Assembly: GCA_021767525.1 (NCBI GenBank)
Contig: JAASTF010000142.1
Coordinates: forward strand, 1 to 7,687
Length of the DNA: 7,687 nucleotides
Direction of reading: 5' to 3'
Source: Paracoccaceae bacterium
GTDB taxonomy: Bacteria > Pseudomonadota > Alphaproteobacteria > Rhodobacterales > Rhodobacteraceae
Below the pieces are notes generated by a model that did not search any database, was not told where the DNA came from, and was given only the letters and a program-made list of their open reading frames with translations. The position numbers and the translations under genes were made by a program. Shown here in pieces: positions 6,077-7,687 of the stretch (position 1 is its first letter; each line of letters begins with the position of its first letter).

Positions 6077-6876
6077 GCCGGTTTCAACGCGACGCTGGGC
6101 GCATAGGCGATGAAAAACGGGTTGGCGAACCCGTCTTTGCCGTATGTCAGCGGGCTGTGGTCGTCAAAACGCACGACGCGGCCCCCTGCACCGTTCAGCA
6201 CCGCGTGGCCGGCGGCGGTGTCCCATTCCATCGTGCGGCCCACGCGCGGGTAAAGGTCGGCCTCGCCCGTGGCCACAAGGCAGAATTTCAGGGACGAGCC
6301 CGCCGATTTCGTGTCGGCCACGGCGTATTTGCTGATGTAATCATCCGTCGCCTGATCGCGGTGCGATTTCGAGGCGACGACATTCAACGCGCTGTTGTCG
6401 GAATCGCGCACGCGGATCGGATGGGCGGTGCCCATCTGGTCCTTGGCAAAGGGGCCGTCTTCTTCGACCGCGCTGCCATCGGCCAGCGTCAGGAACATCC
6501 GTCCCTTGGCCGGTGCGAAGACTACGCCGCGCGTCGGCACGCCATCTTCGACATAGGCGATATTCACGGTGAAATCGCCGCGCCGCTTGATGAACTCCTT
6601 GGTGCCGTCCAGCGGATCGACGATCAGGAACGTGTTGGCCGTTTCGGCATGCGAGGCAGCCTGCTCTTCGGTCACCAGCGCCACGTCGGGAAACGCCGCG
6701 CGCAACCCGGCCGAGATCAGCGCATCCGCCGCCTCGTCCGCCTCGGTCACCGGGCTTTCATCCGATTTCACCTTCACGTCGAAATCGTCGGCGTTGTAGA
6801 TCTCCATGATCTTGTCGCCCGCTTCCAGCGCAAGGCGCCGCATGACCTGGGTAAGCTGTTCGTAATCCAACCACAT
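6073..6876 (-). CDS. cysQ: 3'(2'),5'-bisphosphate nucleotidase (PAP phosphatase)
   Basis: CysQ hydrolyses 3'-phosphoadenosine 5'-phosphate to AMP, clearing a by-product of sulfate assimilation and of sulfotransferases. It belongs to the Mg-dependent, Li-sensitive inositol-phosphatase superfamily. With the ATG at 6876 it has 267 residues and shows the metal-site motifs SPVTEADEAAD (41-51), TEEQ (69-72), DPLDGTKEF (87-95) and WDTAAGHAVL (218-227). The start is uncertain. AGGAG lies only 2 bases before ATG 6876 but 8 bases before the in-frame TTG at 6870, which would give 265 residues beginning MDYEQL. An upstream in-frame ATG at 6918 is disfavoured because it falls within or before the candidate promoter. 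The gene leads the block cysQ-kdsB-GT2 and overlaps kdsB by ATGA. Its place among polysaccharide genes is compatible with recycling PAP from sulfation of a glycan, but cysQ is also a housekeeping gene, so this is inference. Confidence 0.95.
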   Translation of the reverse strand: MWLDYEQLTQVMRRLALEAGDKIMEIYNADDFDVKVKSDESPVTEADEAADALISAGLRAAFPDVALVTEEQAASHAETANTFLIVDPLDGTKEFIKRRGDFTVNIAYVEDGVPTRGVVFAPAKGRMFLTLADGSAVEEDGPFAKDQMGTAHPIRVRDSDNSALNVVASKSHRDQATDDYISKYAVADTKSAGSSLKFCLVATGEADLYPRVGRTMEWDTAAGHAVLNGAGGRVVRFDDHSPLTYGKDGFANPFFIAYAPSVALKPA

Positions 6877-6878
6877 AT

Positions 6879-6883
6879 CTCCT
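6879..6883 (-). promoter_or_regulatory. Ribosome binding site of cysQ
   Basis: AGGAG on the minus strand ends 2 bases before ATG 6876 and 8 bases before TTG 6870. The spacing favours TTG while codon preference favours ATG, so this site makes the true start ambiguous by two residues. Confidence 0.6.
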
Positions 6884-6911
6884 GCCTGTGCGCCGGGCTG
6901 CACGGCGCGAA

Positions 6912-6940
6912 TTGCCAAAAAGGGCGTGCCCCCTTATGAT
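6912..6940 (+). promoter_or_regulatory. Candidate sigma-70-type promoter for the ABC permease gene
   Basis: TTGCCA (6912-6917) and TATGAT (6935-6940) are separated by exactly 17 bases. They match the -35 and -10 consensus at 4 and 5 of 6 positions. Transcription would start near 6947, leaving a leader of about 58 bases before ATG 7005. This is the best promoter-like pair I found in the window. Confidence 0.55.
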
Positions 6941-6961
6941 CACATGCCAACGGATCGGCAA
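6933..6961 (-). promoter_or_regulatory. Candidate promoter for cysQ-kdsB-GT2
   Basis: On the minus strand TTGCCG (6961-6956) and CATAAG (6938-6933) are 17 bases apart, each matching 4 of 6 consensus positions. Transcription would start near 6926, about 50 bases before the cysQ start. Its -10 box overlaps the -10 box of the plus-strand promoter, and the palindrome TGATCA (6938-6943) sits at the overlap. Confidence 0.35.
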
Positions 6962-7004
6962 GAATTCCGTGGTATTTCCCGCCCAGACCCAAGGCACTGA
7001 GGCC

Positions 7005-7687
7005 ATGTTTCAACAACGCCCCATGCGTCAGTCCGGCCTGACATCGGCCCTGACCATATTCGAGCTGATCTATCACAGCACCGTGCGCAGCGTCCGCAAG
7101 GCGCATGGCAACGCGCTGATGGCGATTGTCATGAACATGCTGCAAGTGGCCATTTTCGTGCTGGCCTTCTACGTGCTGTTCTCGGTCCTGGGCCTGCGCA
7201 GCGCCGCGCTGAGGGGCGATTTCCTGCTGTATATCATGTCGGGAATCTTCCTTTACATGACCCACGCGAAAACCCTGGGCGCGGTCGTCGGGGCCGAGGG
7301 CCCGGCCTCGCCCATGATGAAACACGCGCCGATGAACACGATCATCTCGATCATGGCCGCCGCCCTGTCGACGTTGTATATCCAGGTGCTGTCGCTTTTC
7401 GTGATCCTGTTCATCTACGACGTGGCCTTTACCCCGTTCGAGGTGCAGGATCCCACCTCTGCCTTCGCGATGATCCTTCTGGCCTGGTTCACGGGGCTGG
7501 GTCTGGGCGTTCTGCTGCTGGCGATCAAGCCGTGGTTTCCCACCTTCGTCAGCATCTTCACCACGATCTACCAGCGCGCCAACATGATCGCGTCGGGCAA
7601 GATGTTCGTGGCCAACACCCTGCCCGCCTACATGCTGGCCATGTTCGACTGGAACCCGCTGTTTCACTGCATCGACCAGGCGCGCGG
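7005..7687 (+). CDS. ABC-2 type polysaccharide export permease (KpsM/Wzm-like), C-terminus beyond the right edge
   Basis: The open frame runs 227 codons from ATG 7005 to the edge without a stop. Residues 1-34 are a cytoplasmic amphipathic N-terminus (LTIFELIYHSTVRSVRK). Hydrophobic segments follow at about 38-64, 73-86, 111-138, 153-174 and 181-205, and the KpsM/Wzm family usually has six. The layout and the late segment FDWNPLFHCIDQAR (214-227) are typical of ABC-2 permeases that export capsule or O-antigen polysaccharide across the inner membrane with an ATPase partner (KpsT/Wzt). GAGG lies 2 bases before ATG 7005 and AAGG 10 bases before; Met7 at 7023 is an alternative start without a good ribosome binding site. 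The gene is divergent from cysQ and preceded by a good candidate promoter. The ATPase gene is expected to the right of the window. The substrate is probably the glycan made by the neighbouring transferases, by context only. Confidence 0.85.
   Translation, partial: MFQQRPMRQSGLTSALTIFELIYHSTVRSVRKAHGNALMAIVMNMLQVAIFVLAFYVLFSVLGLRSAALRGDFLLYIMSGIFLYMTHAKTLGAVVGAEGPASPMMKHAPMNTIISIMAAALSTLYIQVLSLFVILFIYDVAFTPFEVQDPTSAFAMILLAWFTGLGLGVLLLAIKPWFPTFVSIFTTIYQRANMIASGKMFVANTLPAYMLAMFDWNPLFHCIDQAR

Noticed and set aside
6877..6918. Upstream ATG start for cysQ at 6918
   Set aside because: It adds 14 low-information residues and falls just after the candidate minus-strand transcription start; AGGAG supports the downstream starts.
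6774..7667. Minus-strand open frame of 297 codons opposite the ABC permease
   Set aside because: Extremely charged sequence rich in His, Gln, Gly and Asp, typical of the antisense of a membrane protein; the plus strand shows proper transmembrane segments.
1..7687. CRISPR array, tRNA, rRNA, insertion sequence, attachment site or replication origin
   Set aside because: No regularly spaced repeats, tRNA-like cloverleaf, transposase motif, terminal inverted repeats or DnaA-box cluster was seen on reading both strands by eye.

Overview
This window looks like part of a cell-surface polysaccharide locus from a GC-rich alphaproteobacterium, most likely of the Rhodobacterales (Roseobacter/Rhodobacter group). 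That assignment rests on the GC-rich codon third positions, the close resemblance of the CysQ, KdsB and GalU sequences to what I remember of Rhodobacterales proteins, and the combination of glycosyltransferase families. No database was searched.

Layout. Seven genes lie on the minus strand and one partial gene on the plus strand. Read from right to left (the transcription direction), the minus-strand genes form two blocks. The first is cysQ (PAP phosphatase), kdsB (CMP-Kdo synthetase) and a family 2 glycosyltransferase, joined by two 4-base ATGA stop/start overlaps. A 163-base gap follows, the only sizeable gap between co-directional genes. The second block is galU (UDP-glucose pyrophosphorylase), a GT4 glycosyltransferase, a second GT2-type enzyme (Glyco_tranf_2_4 type) and a core-2/I-branching (GT14-like) glycosyltransferase cut by the left edge. 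Gaps in this block are 15, 49 and 16 bases. Right of cysQ, a KpsM/Wzm-like ABC exporter permease starts on the plus strand and runs off the right edge. The short region between cysQ and the permease holds candidate promoters in both directions whose -10 boxes overlap.

How the genes may work together. GalU supplies UDP-glucose, and KdsB supplies CMP-Kdo (or a related sugar). Four glycosyltransferases of different families could assemble a glycan, and the ABC permease with an ATPase expected outside the window could export it. CysQ removes PAP, a by-product of sulfotransferases and of sulfate assimilation, so a sulfated glycan is possible, but no sulfotransferase is visible here. This is consistent with an ABC-dependent capsule or LPS system. 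The structure of the glycan cannot be read from the window.

I see no mobile element, CRISPR array, tRNA, rRNA or wholly unfamiliar gene system. The points most worth a second look are the overlapping divergent promoters, an apparent Asp-to-Asn change in the KdsB C-terminal metal motif, the bacterial GT14-like enzyme, and an AT-rich patch of inverted repeats inside the GT4 gene.
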